Below are positions 7,746 to 15,739 of a DNA stretch of 42,969 bases, in pieces. How positions within the stretch are numbered: the first letter of the stretch is position 1; the number at the start of each line of letters is the position of its first letter. A model generated the notes under the pieces. The model saw nothing but the letters and a program-made list of their open reading frames with translations, made no database searches and was not told where the DNA came from. Both the position numbers and the translations under genes were made by a program. This stretch comes from Modestobacter excelsi (GTDB lineage: Bacteria; Actinomycetota; Actinomycetes; Mycobacteriales; Geodermatophilaceae), in NCBI RefSeq assembly GCF_005930495.1, contig NZ_SJEX01000041.1, positions 1-42,969 of the forward strand, read 5' to 3'.

Positions 7746-8584
7746 CGGGTCTGGCCGACACCCGCGGCGACCTGGCGGCCGACTGCGGCCGCTGCGTCGG
7801 GCTCTGCTGCGTCGTGCCGGCCTTCAGCGCCTCCGCCGACTTCGCCGTCGACAAGCCGGCCGGGACGCCGTGCCTGCACCTGCTGGCGGACTCCCGCTGC
7901 GGCGTGCACGACCAGCTCCGCGAGCGCGGCTTCCCCGGCTGCGTCGTCTTCGACTGCCTCGGTGCCGGCCAGCGGGTCACCCAGGACGTCTTCGGCGGCG
8001 CCGACTGGCGCGACGACCCGGCGAGGGCGTCGGCGATGGCCGTCGTCTTCCCGGTGATGCGGCAGCTGACCGAGCTGCTCTGGCACCTGCGCGAGGCGCG
8101 CACCCTCGTGGGACCGGGCCCGCTGCGCGCCGAGGTCGAGCAGCGGCTGGCCGGCGTCGAGGCGCTCGCCGCCGGCAGCGCTGACGAGCTGGCCGCGCTG
8201 GACGCCGGGGCCCACCGCCGCGTGGTGGGCGACCTGCTGGGCCGGGTGAGCGAGGCCGCCCGCCGGGACGTCCCCGGCCGGGCCCGCGACCGCCGCGACG
8301 CCGACCTGATGGGGGCGCCGCTGCGGGGCGCCGACCTGCACGGCGCGAGCCTGCGCGGGGCGTACCTGATCGGCGCCGACCTGCGGGGGGCGGACCTGCG
8401 GCGGACCGATCTGCTCGGCGCCGACCTGCGGGCCGCCGACCTGCGCGGCGCGGACCTGGCCGGGGCCTTCTTCCTCACCCAGCCGCAGCTGACCGCCGCC
8501 GTCGGCGACGACACCACGGGGGTGCCGGCGGCGCTGTCCCGGCCGGCTCGGTGGGCTCCGCCCCCCGCCGGGCGGCGGCGGTGA
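7742..8584 (+). CDS. Cys-rich (YkgJ-like) domain fused to pentapeptide repeats
   Basis: A 280-residue protein in three parts. Residues 14-72 hold eight cysteines (C15, C18, C22, C23, C44, C53, C67, C72) in a CxxCxxxCC...C...CxVH...C...C order that resembles the YkgJ zinc/iron-chelating family. A helical middle follows. About residues 183-245 form roughly a dozen A(D/S)LxGA-type pentapeptides, which fold as a right-handed quadrilateral beta helix. The C-terminal tail is Pro/Arg-rich. The ATG overlaps the UPF0303 stop. A metal site joined to a DNA-mimic-like helix might bind protein or nucleic acid; the function is unknown. Confidence 0.82.
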   Translation: MTGLADTRGDLAADCGRCVGLCCVVPAFSASADFAVDKPAGTPCLHLLADSRCGVHDQLRERGFPGCVVFDCLGAGQRVTQDVFGGADWRDDPARASAMAVVFPVMRQLTELLWHLREARTLVGPGPLRAEVEQRLAGVEALAAGSADELAALDAGAHRRVVGDLLGRVSEAARRDVPGRARDRRDADLMGAPLRGADLHGASLRGAYLIGADLRGADLRRTDLLGADLRAADLRGADLAGAFFLTQPQLTAAVGDDTTGVPAALSRPARWAPPPAGRRR

Positions 8585-8604
8585 TCGGGACCTAACGGGT
8601 TCCG

Positions 8605-10095
8605 GTGCAGCTGTTCCGGACGAAGTCGCTCGAGGCCATCCAGTCCGACGTCGGCGGGGAGGACGACCGCGGCGGCGGGGACGTCGGCCACCTGCGCAAG
8701 CGGCTGACCGCCCGGCACCTGATCGGGTTCGGCATCGGCGTGGTGATCGGCACCGGCATCTTCACCCTGACCGGCATCCAGGCCCGCAACACCGCCGGCC
8801 CGGCCGTCGTCATCTCCTTCGCGATCGCCGGCGTCGTCGCGCTGCTGGCGGCGCTCTGCTACTCCGAGCTCGCCTCCAGCGTGCCGACCGCGGGCAGCGC
8901 CTACTCCTACGCCTACGCCACCACCGGCGAGCTGCTGGCCTGGATCATCGGCTGGGACCTGTTCCTGGAGTTCGCCTTCGGCGCGGCCGTGGTCGCCCGC
9001 GGCTGGTCGGCCTACATCGGCAACCTGCTCGACCTGCCGCCCTCGCTGTTCGGGGAGGGGGCGACGGTCAACGTCGGCGCGGCGTTCATCGTCGTCGTGC
9101 TGACCGTGGTCGCCGTCCTGGGCATCCGGGAGTCGGCCCGGGTCACCACCGTGCTCGTGGTCGTCAAGGTGGCGATCTGCGTGTTCGTCGTCGTCGCCGG
9201 CATCTGGTTCGTCAAGGGCGCCAACCTCACCCCGTTCATCCCGGCGGGCGCGCCCTCGGAGGGGGCCGACGGCCTCACCCGGCCGCTCATCTCGGTCATC
9301 GCCGGGCTGGAGCCCGCCACGTTCGGCATCGGCGGGGTGCTCACCGCCGCCGCCGTCGTCTTCTTCGCCTACACCGGCTTCGAGGCGGTCGCCAACATGT
9401 CGGAGGAGACCCGCAAGCCCTCCCGCGACATCCCGCTCGGCCTGCTCGGCACGCTCGGCGTGGCCACCGCGCTCTACATCGGCGTGGCCTTCGTCGTGGT
9501 CGGGATGGTGGAGTACACCGACATCGACGAGGGCGCCCCGATCGCGGACGCGTTCGACCAGGTGGGGCTGGGCTGGGCGTCGTCGCTGATCTCCATCGCC
9601 GCCGTCGCCGGGCTGACCTCGGTCATCCTGGTCGACCTGATCACCGTCAGCCGGATCGGCTTCGCGATGGGCCGGGACGGTCTGCTGCCACCGGGCATCG
9701 CCAAGGTCAGCCCGCGCACCGGCACCCCGGTGCGGATGACCCTGGCCTACGCCGCCCTCGTGCTGCTCATGGCGACGTTCGTCCCGCTGGAGAGCCTGGC
9801 GAACCTGGTCAGCATCGGCACCCTGTTCGCCTTCGTGCTGGTGTTCGCCGCCGTCCCGGTGCTGCGCCGCACCCGCCCGGACCTGCCCCGGCCGTTCAGG
9901 GTCCCCTTCTCCCCCGTCGTCCCGGTGGTCTCCGCGCTCGCCTGCCTCTACCTCATGCTCAACCTCGAGGTGGAGACCTGGCTGCGGTTCCTCGCCTGGA
10001 TGGTGCTCGGCCTGCTCGTCTACGCCTTCTACGGCTACCGGCACTCCCGGATCGGCTCCGCCGACCGGGTCGAGGCCGCGGGCCGGAGCGACTGA
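8605..10095 (+). CDS. APC-superfamily amino acid permease (cationic amino acid transporter type)
   Basis: A 496-residue membrane protein with about 12 hydrophobic segments. The first helix has the APC substrate motif IGFGIGVVIGTGIFTLTG, and PAVVISFAIAGVVALLAALCYSELAS is the next conserved block. The loop EETRKPSRDIPLGLLG is typical of the YfnA/CAT branch. It would import amino acids with protons across the inner membrane; the exact substrate is unknown. The GTG at 8605 lies 20 nt after the pentapeptide gene stop, with TAACGG 6 nt before it acting possibly as a leaderless -10. Confidence 0.88.
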   Translation: MQLFRTKSLEAIQSDVGGEDDRGGGDVGHLRKRLTARHLIGFGIGVVIGTGIFTLTGIQARNTAGPAVVISFAIAGVVALLAALCYSELASSVPTAGSAYSYAYATTGELLAWIIGWDLFLEFAFGAAVVARGWSAYIGNLLDLPPSLFGEGATVNVGAAFIVVVLTVVAVLGIRESARVTTVLVVVKVAICVFVVVAGIWFVKGANLTPFIPAGAPSEGADGLTRPLISVIAGLEPATFGIGGVLTAAAVVFFAYTGFEAVANMSEETRKPSRDIPLGLLGTLGVATALYIGVAFVVVGMVEYTDIDEGAPIADAFDQVGLGWASSLISIAAVAGLTSVILVDLITVSRIGFAMGRDGLLPPGIAKVSPRTGTPVRMTLAYAALVLLMATFVPLESLANLVSIGTLFAFVLVFAAVPVLRRTRPDLPRPFRVPFSPVVPVVSALACLYLMLNLEVETWLRFLAWMVLGLLVYAFYGYRHSRIGSADRVEAAGRSD

Positions 10096-10104
10096 GCCAC
10101 CCGG

Positions 10105-10110
10105 CAGGAT
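10105..10110 (+). promoter_or_regulatory. Putative -10 element (CAGGAT), leaderless start
   Basis: CAGGAT is separated by 6 nt from the ATG of the aldo/keto reductase gene, so transcripts would start at or near the A of the start codon. There is no Shine-Dalgarno in the gap. Confidence 0.45.
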
Positions 10111-10116
10111 CAGCAC

Positions 10117-11154
10117 ATGTCCTACAGCGCAGACAGCACCCGCTACGACTCGATGCCGTACCGGCGCACCGGCCGGAGCGGCCTCGACCTGCCCGCCGTG
10201 AGCCTGGGCCTCTGGCACAACTTCGGGGACGACGTCCCCGTCGACCGTCAGCGGGACATCCTCCGCCGGGCCTTCGACCTGGGCGTGACGCACTTCGACC
10301 TGGCCAACAACTACGGCCCGCCGTACGGCTCCGCGGAGACCAACTTCGGCCGGCACCTGGCCGCCGACCTCCGGCCCTACCGCGACGAGCTGGTCATCTC
10401 CTCCAAGGCCGGCTGGGACATGTGGCCCGGCCCCTACGGCCAGGGCGGCGGTGGCCGCAAGTACGTGCTGGCCAGCCTCGACCAGTCGCTGCAGCGGATG
10501 GGGCTGGAGTACGTCGACGTCTTCTACAGCCACCGACCGGACCCGACCACGCCGCTCGAGGAGACGATGGGCGCGCTGCACACGGCGGTGCAGTCGGGTA
10601 GGGCGCTGTACGTCGGCATCTCCTCCTACTCCCCGGAGATGACGGCGGAGGCGGCCCGCATCCTCGCCGACCTGGGGACGCCGCTGCTCATCCACCAGCC
10701 GTCCTACTCGATGCTCAACCGCTGGATCGAGACCGAGGGCCTGCTGGACACCCTCGTCGAGGTGGGCGCGGGCTGCATCGCCTTCTCCCCGCTGGCCCAG
10801 GGCATGCTCACCGACAAGTACCTGGACGGCGTCCCCGAGGGCTCCCGCGCGAGCCAGGACAAGTCCCTGGACCGCGGGATGATCACCGAGCAGTACCTCA
10901 CCCACGTGCGGGCGCTGGACGAGATCGCCCGGTCCCGCGGGCAGAGCCTGGCCCAGCTCGCGCTGTCCTGGGCGCTGCGCGACCCGCGGGTCACCTCGGT
11001 GCTGATCGGTGCCAGCAGCGTGCGGCAGCTGGAGCAGAACGTCGCCGCGACCGAGCACCTCGAGTTCACCGCGGAGGAGCTGGCCGCGATCGACCAGCAC
11101 GCCGTCGACGGCGGCATCGACCTCTGGAAGGGCGCCCGCGAGGGCACCCTCTGA
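10117..11154 (+). CDS. Aldo/keto reductase, YghZ/Gpr-like (L-glyceraldehyde 3-phosphate reductase type)
   Basis: A 345-residue TIM-barrel oxidoreductase. The catalytic tetrad is visible: Asp in HFDLANNYGPPYGSAE and the Tyr just after it, Lys in VISSKAGW, and His in VFYSHRPDP. The block MPYRRTGRSGLDLPAVSLGLW and the YGPPYGSAE insertion identify the YghZ/potassium-channel-beta-like branch, whose E. coli member reduces L-glyceraldehyde 3-phosphate and other aldehydes with NADPH. It is cytoplasmic and closed by a strong palindromic terminator shared with the convergent aldehyde dehydrogenase gene; both enzymes handle aldehydes. Confidence 0.92.
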   Translation: MSYSADSTRYDSMPYRRTGRSGLDLPAVSLGLWHNFGDDVPVDRQRDILRRAFDLGVTHFDLANNYGPPYGSAETNFGRHLAADLRPYRDELVISSKAGWDMWPGPYGQGGGGRKYVLASLDQSLQRMGLEYVDVFYSHRPDPTTPLEETMGALHTAVQSGRALYVGISSYSPEMTAEAARILADLGTPLLIHQPSYSMLNRWIETEGLLDTLVEVGAGCIAFSPLAQGMLTDKYLDGVPEGSRASQDKSLDRGMITEQYLTHVRALDEIARSRGQSLAQLALSWALRDPRVTSVLIGASSVRQLEQNVAATEHLEFTAEELAAIDQHAVDGGIDLWKGAREGTL

Positions 11155-11159
11155 GCCGA

Positions 11160-11195
11160 CCGGAGGGGCCATGTCGGCCGACATGGCCCCTCCGG
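11160..11195. terminator. Perfect 36-bp palindrome, probable bidirectional terminator
   Basis: Arms CCGGAGGGGCCATGTCGG (11160-11177) and CCGACATGGCCCCTCCGG (11178-11195) are exact reverse complements with no spacer, giving a stem of about 16 bp with a tight loop on either strand. It fills the space between two convergent stops (11154 and 11200). No T tract follows, as is common for hairpin terminators in high-GC actinobacteria. Confidence 0.82.
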
Positions 11196-11199
11196 GTGG

Positions 11200-12624
11200 T
11201 CACTCGGCGGCCGACCCCGCCGTCGCGCCTGCCGTCTGCTCGCTGCTGGGGGCACCGACCCACACGGTCTTGGCGTTCATGAACGCCCGCATGCCGACCT
11301 CGGTGAGCTCGCGGCCGTAGCCGCTCTGCTTGACCCCGCCGAACGGGAGCTCCGGGTAGCTGGTGGTCATGCCGTTGACGAACGCCATGCCGGACTCGAT
11401 GTCCCGGACGAACTGGGCGCGCTCCCCCTCGTCCTCGCTCCACAGGTTGGAGCCCAGACCGTAGGGGTGGCTGTTGGCGATCTCGATGGCCTCGCCGAGG
11501 CTGTCGACGGTCCACAGGGCGGCGACCGGGCCGAACACCTCCTCCGCGTACAGCTTCATCTCCGGCGTGATCCCGGTGAGCAGGGTCGGCTCGTAGAACC
11601 AGCCGGGCCGGTCGACCCGCTTGCCGCCGACCACGACGGTCGCGCCCTTGGCGACGGCGTCCTCGACGTAGTCCGCGACGTCCTGGACGCCGGACTCGGT
11701 GGCCAGCGGCCCGACCTGGGTGTCGGGGTCCATCGGGTCGCCCACGGTCAACGCGCCGATCTTCTCGGCGAAGACGCGGGTGAACTCCTCGGCGACGTCG
11801 CGGTGCACGAAGAACCGCTTGGCGGCGATGCAGCTCTGCCCGTTGTTCTGGTTGCGCGAGGTCACCGCGACCCCGGCGGCGGCCTCCAGGTCGGCGGAGG
11901 GCATCACGATGAACGGGTCGCTGCCGCCCAGCTCGAGCACGGTGGGCTTGAGCGCGTCCCCCGCGATCGAGGCCACCGACTGACCGGCCGGCGCGCTGCC
12001 GGTGAGGGTCGCGGCCGTCACCCGGTCGTCGCGGAGCACCCGCTCGATGGTGCCCGAGCCGATGAGCAGGGTCTGGAAGACGTCGGCGGGGAAGCCCGCC
12101 TTGCGGAACAGCTCCTCCATGTACAGCGCGGTCTGGGGCACGTTGCTGGCGTGCTTGAGCAGCCCGACGTTGCCGGCCATCAGCGCCGGCGCGGCGAACC
12201 GCATCGCCTGCCAGAGCGGGAAGTTCCACGGCATGATCGCCAGCACGACGCCGAGCGGCTGGTAGGTCACGTAGGCGTCGACCGCGTTCACCGCACCGGC
12301 GTCCTTGCGCTCGGGCTCCAGGTAGGCCGGCCCGTGCTCGGCGTAGAAGCGCAGCGCCGTGACGCACTTGGTGGCCTCGGCCTTCGCCGCGGCCAGCGTC
12401 TTGCCCATCTCGGTGGTCATCAGCTCGGCGACGGCGTCGACGTCGGCCTCCAGCGCGTCGGCAGCCGCCCGGAGCCAGCCGACCCGGTCCTCGACCGAGG
12501 TCAGCCGGTAGCTCGCGTAGGCGGTCGCGGCGCGGGCGAGCGCGTCCTCGAGCGCCTCGTCGGACAGCGGCTCGTAGGTCTTCAGCGTCTCGCCGGTCGT
12601 GGGGTTGATGGTGGCGATGGCCAT
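11200..12624 (-). CDS. NAD(P)-dependent aldehyde dehydrogenase (succinate-semialdehyde dehydrogenase type)
   Basis: A 474-residue ALDH. Key parts are the cofactor region PLGVVLAIMPWNFPLWQAMRF, the Rossmann loop with LTGSAPAG, the general base Glu in LELGGSDPF (about residue 231), and the catalytic Cys265 in NNGQSCIAAKR. The end PELPFGGVKQSGYGRELTEVG is also diagnostic. The overall pattern is closest to mycobacterial GabD2-like succinate-semialdehyde dehydrogenases, which feed GABA or open TCA-cycle carbon into succinate. The ATG at 12624 follows GGGAG and begins the homology. It neighbours a CoA transferase that may also act on succinate. Confidence 0.9.
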   Translation of the reverse strand: MAIATINPTTGETLKTYEPLSDEALEDALARAATAYASYRLTSVEDRVGWLRAAADALEADVDAVAELMTTEMGKTLAAAKAEATKCVTALRFYAEHGPAYLEPERKDAGAVNAVDAYVTYQPLGVVLAIMPWNFPLWQAMRFAAPALMAGNVGLLKHASNVPQTALYMEELFRKAGFPADVFQTLLIGSGTIERVLRDDRVTAATLTGSAPAGQSVASIAGDALKPTVLELGGSDPFIVMPSADLEAAAGVAVTSRNQNNGQSCIAAKRFFVHRDVAEEFTRVFAEKIGALTVGDPMDPDTQVGPLATESGVQDVADYVEDAVAKGATVVVGGKRVDRPGWFYEPTLLTGITPEMKLYAEEVFGPVAALWTVDSLGEAIEIANSHPYGLGSNLWSEDEGERAQFVRDIESGMAFVNGMTTSYPELPFGGVKQSGYGRELTEVGMRAFMNAKTVWVGAPSSEQTAGATAGSAAE

Positions 12625-12743
12625 GGGGGACTCCCGTCGTCGGACCGGTCGCGGGTCGGGGCCGGACGGCGGCGCTCCCGGGGGGCGCTCGGGCGGTCCG
12701 GCTCGGCTCGCCTGCCCTCCTCCCCTGCCCGCTGACCCGCTGG

Positions 12744-12775
12744 TGAAACGACCGGCCCGCGACGTCGGTCGTTCA
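12744..12775. promoter_or_regulatory. Inverted repeat, possible operator upstream of the aldehyde dehydrogenase
   Basis: TGAAACGACCG (12744-12754) and CGGTCGTTCA (12766-12775) form a 10-bp dyad with one bulged A and an 11-nt spacer, in the 200-nt region between the divergent aldehyde dehydrogenase and the Tat stub. Nothing else is recognised in 12625-12823. Confidence 0.35.
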
Positions 12776-12823
12776 TCCGCCCGCCCCTGGTGGCGGGCGC
12801 GCGACGCGGCCACAGTGCTCGGC

Positions 12824-12970
12824 ATGGTGACGGAGACGCCGCTGTCCCGCCGGACGGTGCTGAAGGGCGGGGCCGCGGCCGCCGCCGCCCTCGCGCTGAG
12901 CACGCTCCCGCCGTCGGACGTCCGGGCCGTCGGCGTCCCCCGGTCGGCCGGGCGCGGCTCCCGGTCCTAA
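12824..12970 (+). pseudogene. Tat signal-peptide stub of a lost secreted protein
   Basis: An ATG at 12824 opens 48 codons: MVTETPLSRRTVLKGGAAA followed by an Ala-rich hydrophobic stretch, a short charged tail and a stop at 12970. SRRTVLKGG fits the twin-arginine motif S-R-R-x-F/V-L-K, so this is a full Tat export signal with almost no passenger. It may be the surviving 5' end of a deleted secreted oxidoreductase, or a tiny real gene. The CoA transferase begins 57 nt later with a good ribosome site, so the junction may be a deletion scar. Confidence 0.5.
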
Positions 12971-13027
12971 CGTGGTGCAGGACGCGGTCGTGTGCGTGGA
13001 CCGCACAGCCGACGAGGAGGTCCGCTG

Positions 13028-14548
13028 ATGACCGGGACCGGACGCATCCAGCACGCCGGGATGGCCGCCAAGGTGATGTCCGCCGACGCGGCCGTCGAGC
13101 ACATCCGGCACGGCGACACCGTGGGGATGAGCGGCTTCACCGGCGCCGGCTACCCCAAGGTGGTGCCGCAGGCGCTGGCCCGCGAGATCACCGCCGCACA
13201 CGAGGCCGGCGACCCGTTCCGGGTGAGCGTCTGGACCGGCGCCTCCACCGCACCAGAGCTCGACGGCGCCCTCGCCGCCGCGGACGGGATCGAGCTGCGG
13301 CTGCCCTACCAGTCCGACCCGGTCAGCCGGCAGAAGATCAACGACGGCCTGATGGAGTACATCGACGTCCACCTCTCGCACGTGGCGCAGCTGGCCTGGG
13401 AGGGGTTCCTCGGACCGCTGGACGTCGCGGTCGTGGAGGTCAGCGGGATCACGAGCGAGGGGTTCCTGGTCCCGTCGTCCTCGATCGGCAACAACAAGAC
13501 CTGGCTGGACCGCGCCGACCGGGTGGTCCTCGAGGTCAACTCCTGGCAGAGCGCCGACCTCGACGGCATGCACGACGTCTACTACGGCACCGCCCTGCCC
13601 CCGGACCGCCGGCCGATCCAGCTGGTGCACCCGGGTGACCGGATCGGGGAGCCGTACCTGCGGGTGGACCCGGCGAAGGTGGTGGCGGTCGTGGAGACCG
13701 ACTCCCCCGACCGGAACACCGCCTTCGCCGCACCGGACGACACGGCGCGGCGGATCGCCGGGCACCTCATCGAGTTCCTCGACCACGAGGTCTCGGTCGG
13801 CCGGGTGCCCCCCCAGCTGCTCCCGCTGCAGTCAGGGGTGGGGAACGTGGCCAACGCCGTGCTCGCCGGGCTGCAGGACAGCCGCTACGAGCAGCTGACC
13901 GCGTACACCGAGGTGATCCAGGACGGCATGCTCGACCTGCTGCGGTCCGGGAAGCTGGCGCTGGCCTCGGCGACCGCCTTCTCGCTCAGCCCGACCGCCG
14001 TCGAGGACTTCAACGCCAACGCCCGCGAGTTCCGCGACCGGATCCTGCTGCGGCCGCAGGAGATCAGCAACCACCCGGAGGTCATCCGGCGGCTGGGGGT
14101 GCTGGCGATGAACGGGATGATCGAGGCGGACCTGTACGGCAACGTGAACTCCACGCACCTGATGGGCAGCCGCATCCAGAACGGCATCGGCGGGTCCGGC
14201 GACTTCGCCCGGAACGCCTTCATCTCCTTCTTCGTCACCCCGTCGACGGCCAAGGGCGGTGCGATCTCCTCGATCGTCCCGATGGTGTCCCACGTCGACC
14301 ACACCGAGCACGACGTGCACGTGATCGTCACCGAGCACGGGCTGGCCGACCTGCGCGGGCTGGCGCCGCGGCGGCGGGCCCAGGTGGTCATCGACCACTG
14401 CGCCGCACCCGAGTACCGGCCGATGCTGGCCGACTACGTGGAGCGGGCGCAGAGCGGCGCCTACGGCCGGCACACCCCGCACCTGCTGGCCGAGGCGCTG
14501 GGCTGGCACACCCGGTACCTGGAGACCGGCTCGATGCTGCCGAGCTGA
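13028..14548 (+). CDS. Acetyl-CoA hydrolase / succinyl-CoA:acetate CoA-transferase family protein
   Basis: A 506-residue class I CoA transferase of the Cat1/AarC (SCACT) group. Conserved pieces include GMSGFTGAGYPKVVPQAL at the start, QSGVGNVANAVLAGL, YTEVIQDGMLDLL (probably carrying the catalytic Glu), GMIEADLYGNVNSTHLMGS, GSGDFARNA and IVTEHGLADLRGL. The enzyme swaps CoA between succinyl-CoA and acetate, or acts as a hydrolase. The ATG at 13028 follows GAGGAGG at about 13014-13020; an earlier in-frame ATG (12992) has no such site. The divergent succinate-semialdehyde-type dehydrogenase suggests shared succinate metabolism, as inference. Confidence 0.9.
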   Translation: MTGTGRIQHAGMAAKVMSADAAVEHIRHGDTVGMSGFTGAGYPKVVPQALAREITAAHEAGDPFRVSVWTGASTAPELDGALAAADGIELRLPYQSDPVSRQKINDGLMEYIDVHLSHVAQLAWEGFLGPLDVAVVEVSGITSEGFLVPSSSIGNNKTWLDRADRVVLEVNSWQSADLDGMHDVYYGTALPPDRRPIQLVHPGDRIGEPYLRVDPAKVVAVVETDSPDRNTAFAAPDDTARRIAGHLIEFLDHEVSVGRVPPQLLPLQSGVGNVANAVLAGLQDSRYEQLTAYTEVIQDGMLDLLRSGKLALASATAFSLSPTAVEDFNANAREFRDRILLRPQEISNHPEVIRRLGVLAMNGMIEADLYGNVNSTHLMGSRIQNGIGGSGDFARNAFISFFVTPSTAKGGAISSIVPMVSHVDHTEHDVHVIVTEHGLADLRGLAPRRRAQVVIDHCAAPEYRPMLADYVERAQSGAYGRHTPHLLAEALGWHTRYLETGSMLPS

Positions 14549-14600
14549 CCGGCGCCGGCAGACGGGCCCGCACGCCGCCCGGTCGGCTACGTTCCTGGAG

Positions 14601-15683
14601 ATGGCGCGTCGCCTCGTCTGCCTCCTCGCCGTCCTGGTCGTCACGGGGTGCTCCGCGACGCCGGAGCCCGGGTCGGCTGCGGGTGGGTCCACGACGAGTG
14701 GGCCCCCGCCGCGCACGTCCGCTCCGGCGCCCGTCAGCACCTCGCCGGCGCAGGGCCCGGTCACGTTGAGCTTCGCCGGGGACGTGCACACCGCCGGACG
14801 GCTCACCGAGCGCTTCCAGCAGCCGGAGACCGCCCTGCTCCCGGTGGCTCCCCTGCTGGCGGGCGCCGATCTCACCGTCGTCAACCTCGAGACCGCCGTG
14901 ACCGACCGCGGCACCGCCGAGGACAAGTCCTTCACCTTCCGGGCGCCGCCGTCGGTGTTCGACGCCCTGCGGGTGGCCGGCGTCGACGTCGTGAGCATGG
15001 CCAACAACCACGGTGTCGACTTCGGACCGGTCGGGCTCGACGACAGCCTGGACGCCGCCCGGCAGCGGGGCTTCCCCGTGGTCGGGCTGGGCGCCGACGA
15101 CACCGCCGCCTTCGCGCCGTACCTGGTGACGCTGCGGGGCGAGCGCATCGCGGTGCTGGCGGCGGACCAGGTCGCCGACTCCACCGTGCGGCGGTACTCG
15201 GCCGGGCCCGGCCAGGGCGGCGTGGCCTCGGCGTTCGACACCGACCGGCTGCTGCAGGCCGTCGCATCGGCACGGCAGCAGGCCGACACGGTGGTGGTCT
15301 ACCTGCACTGGGGGCAGGAGGAGCAGAGCTGCCCCACGGCGCTGCAGCGCGACCTCGCCCGGCAGTTGTCCCAGGCCGGTGCGGACATCGTCGTGGGAAC
15401 GCACGCGCACCAGCTGCAGGGAGCCGGTTGGCTCGGCCGGACCTACGTCGCCTACGGACTCGGCAACTTCGTCTGGTGGCGCTCGCTGTCGGAGGTCTCG
15501 GTCGAGACCGGCGTCCTCGACCTCACCGTCGACGACGGGCAGGTCCTCTCGGTCGACTTCCTACCGGCACGGATCGACGGCACGGGCATCCCGCAGCCCC
15601 GCGTGGGTCCCGACGGCGCGCGGGCCGAGGCCGACTTCGCCGCGCTGCGCGCCTGCGCGGGACTCAGCGACTCACCCGGCTGA
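14601..15683 (+). CDS. CapA-family (poly-gamma-glutamate synthesis) lipoprotein
   Basis: A 360-residue exported protein. The first 17 residues are a lipoprotein signal ending in VVTGC (Cys17), then a Ser/Thr/Pro-rich linker to about residue 55. The rest is a calcineurin-like CapA/PgsA domain: SFAGDVHTAGRL, TVVNLETAVTD, VSMANNHGVDFGPVGL, VYLHWGQEEQ and VVGTHAHQLQG give the metal-binding Asp, Asn and His residues. CapA proteins are linked to poly-gamma-glutamate capsule but many homologues have unknown roles, and no capB/capC is present. TACGTT at 14588-14593, 7 nt before the ATG, may be a leaderless -10. Confidence 0.88.
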   Translation: MARRLVCLLAVLVVTGCSATPEPGSAAGGSTTSGPPPRTSAPAPVSTSPAQGPVTLSFAGDVHTAGRLTERFQQPETALLPVAPLLAGADLTVVNLETAVTDRGTAEDKSFTFRAPPSVFDALRVAGVDVVSMANNHGVDFGPVGLDDSLDAARQRGFPVVGLGADDTAAFAPYLVTLRGERIAVLAADQVADSTVRRYSAGPGQGGVASAFDTDRLLQAVASARQQADTVVVYLHWGQEEQSCPTALQRDLARQLSQAGADIVVGTHAHQLQGAGWLGRTYVAYGLGNFVWWRSLSEVSVETGVLDLTVDDGQVLSVDFLPARIDGTGIPQPRVGPDGARAEADFAALRACAGLSDSPG

Positions 15684-15739
15684 CCCGGCAGCCGGTCGCG
15701 CCGGTCCGGACAGCTGCCCGTCCGAGCCCGGGCCGCCGG

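Noticed and set aside
8300..8470. Direct repeats in the pentapeptide region
   Set aside because: They are codon-level echoes of A(D/S)LxGA pentapeptides and not a DNA repeat element.
7717..11184. Very long minus-strand open frame (over 1100 codons)
   Set aside because: It is antisense to three well-supported genes, is low in hydrophobic core patterns and rich in Gly/His/Asp/Arg; such frames arise from GC-rich codon bias.
14601..15683. CapA protein as part of a capsule operon
   Set aside because: No capB, capC or other capsule gene is present; only the CapA domain is seen.
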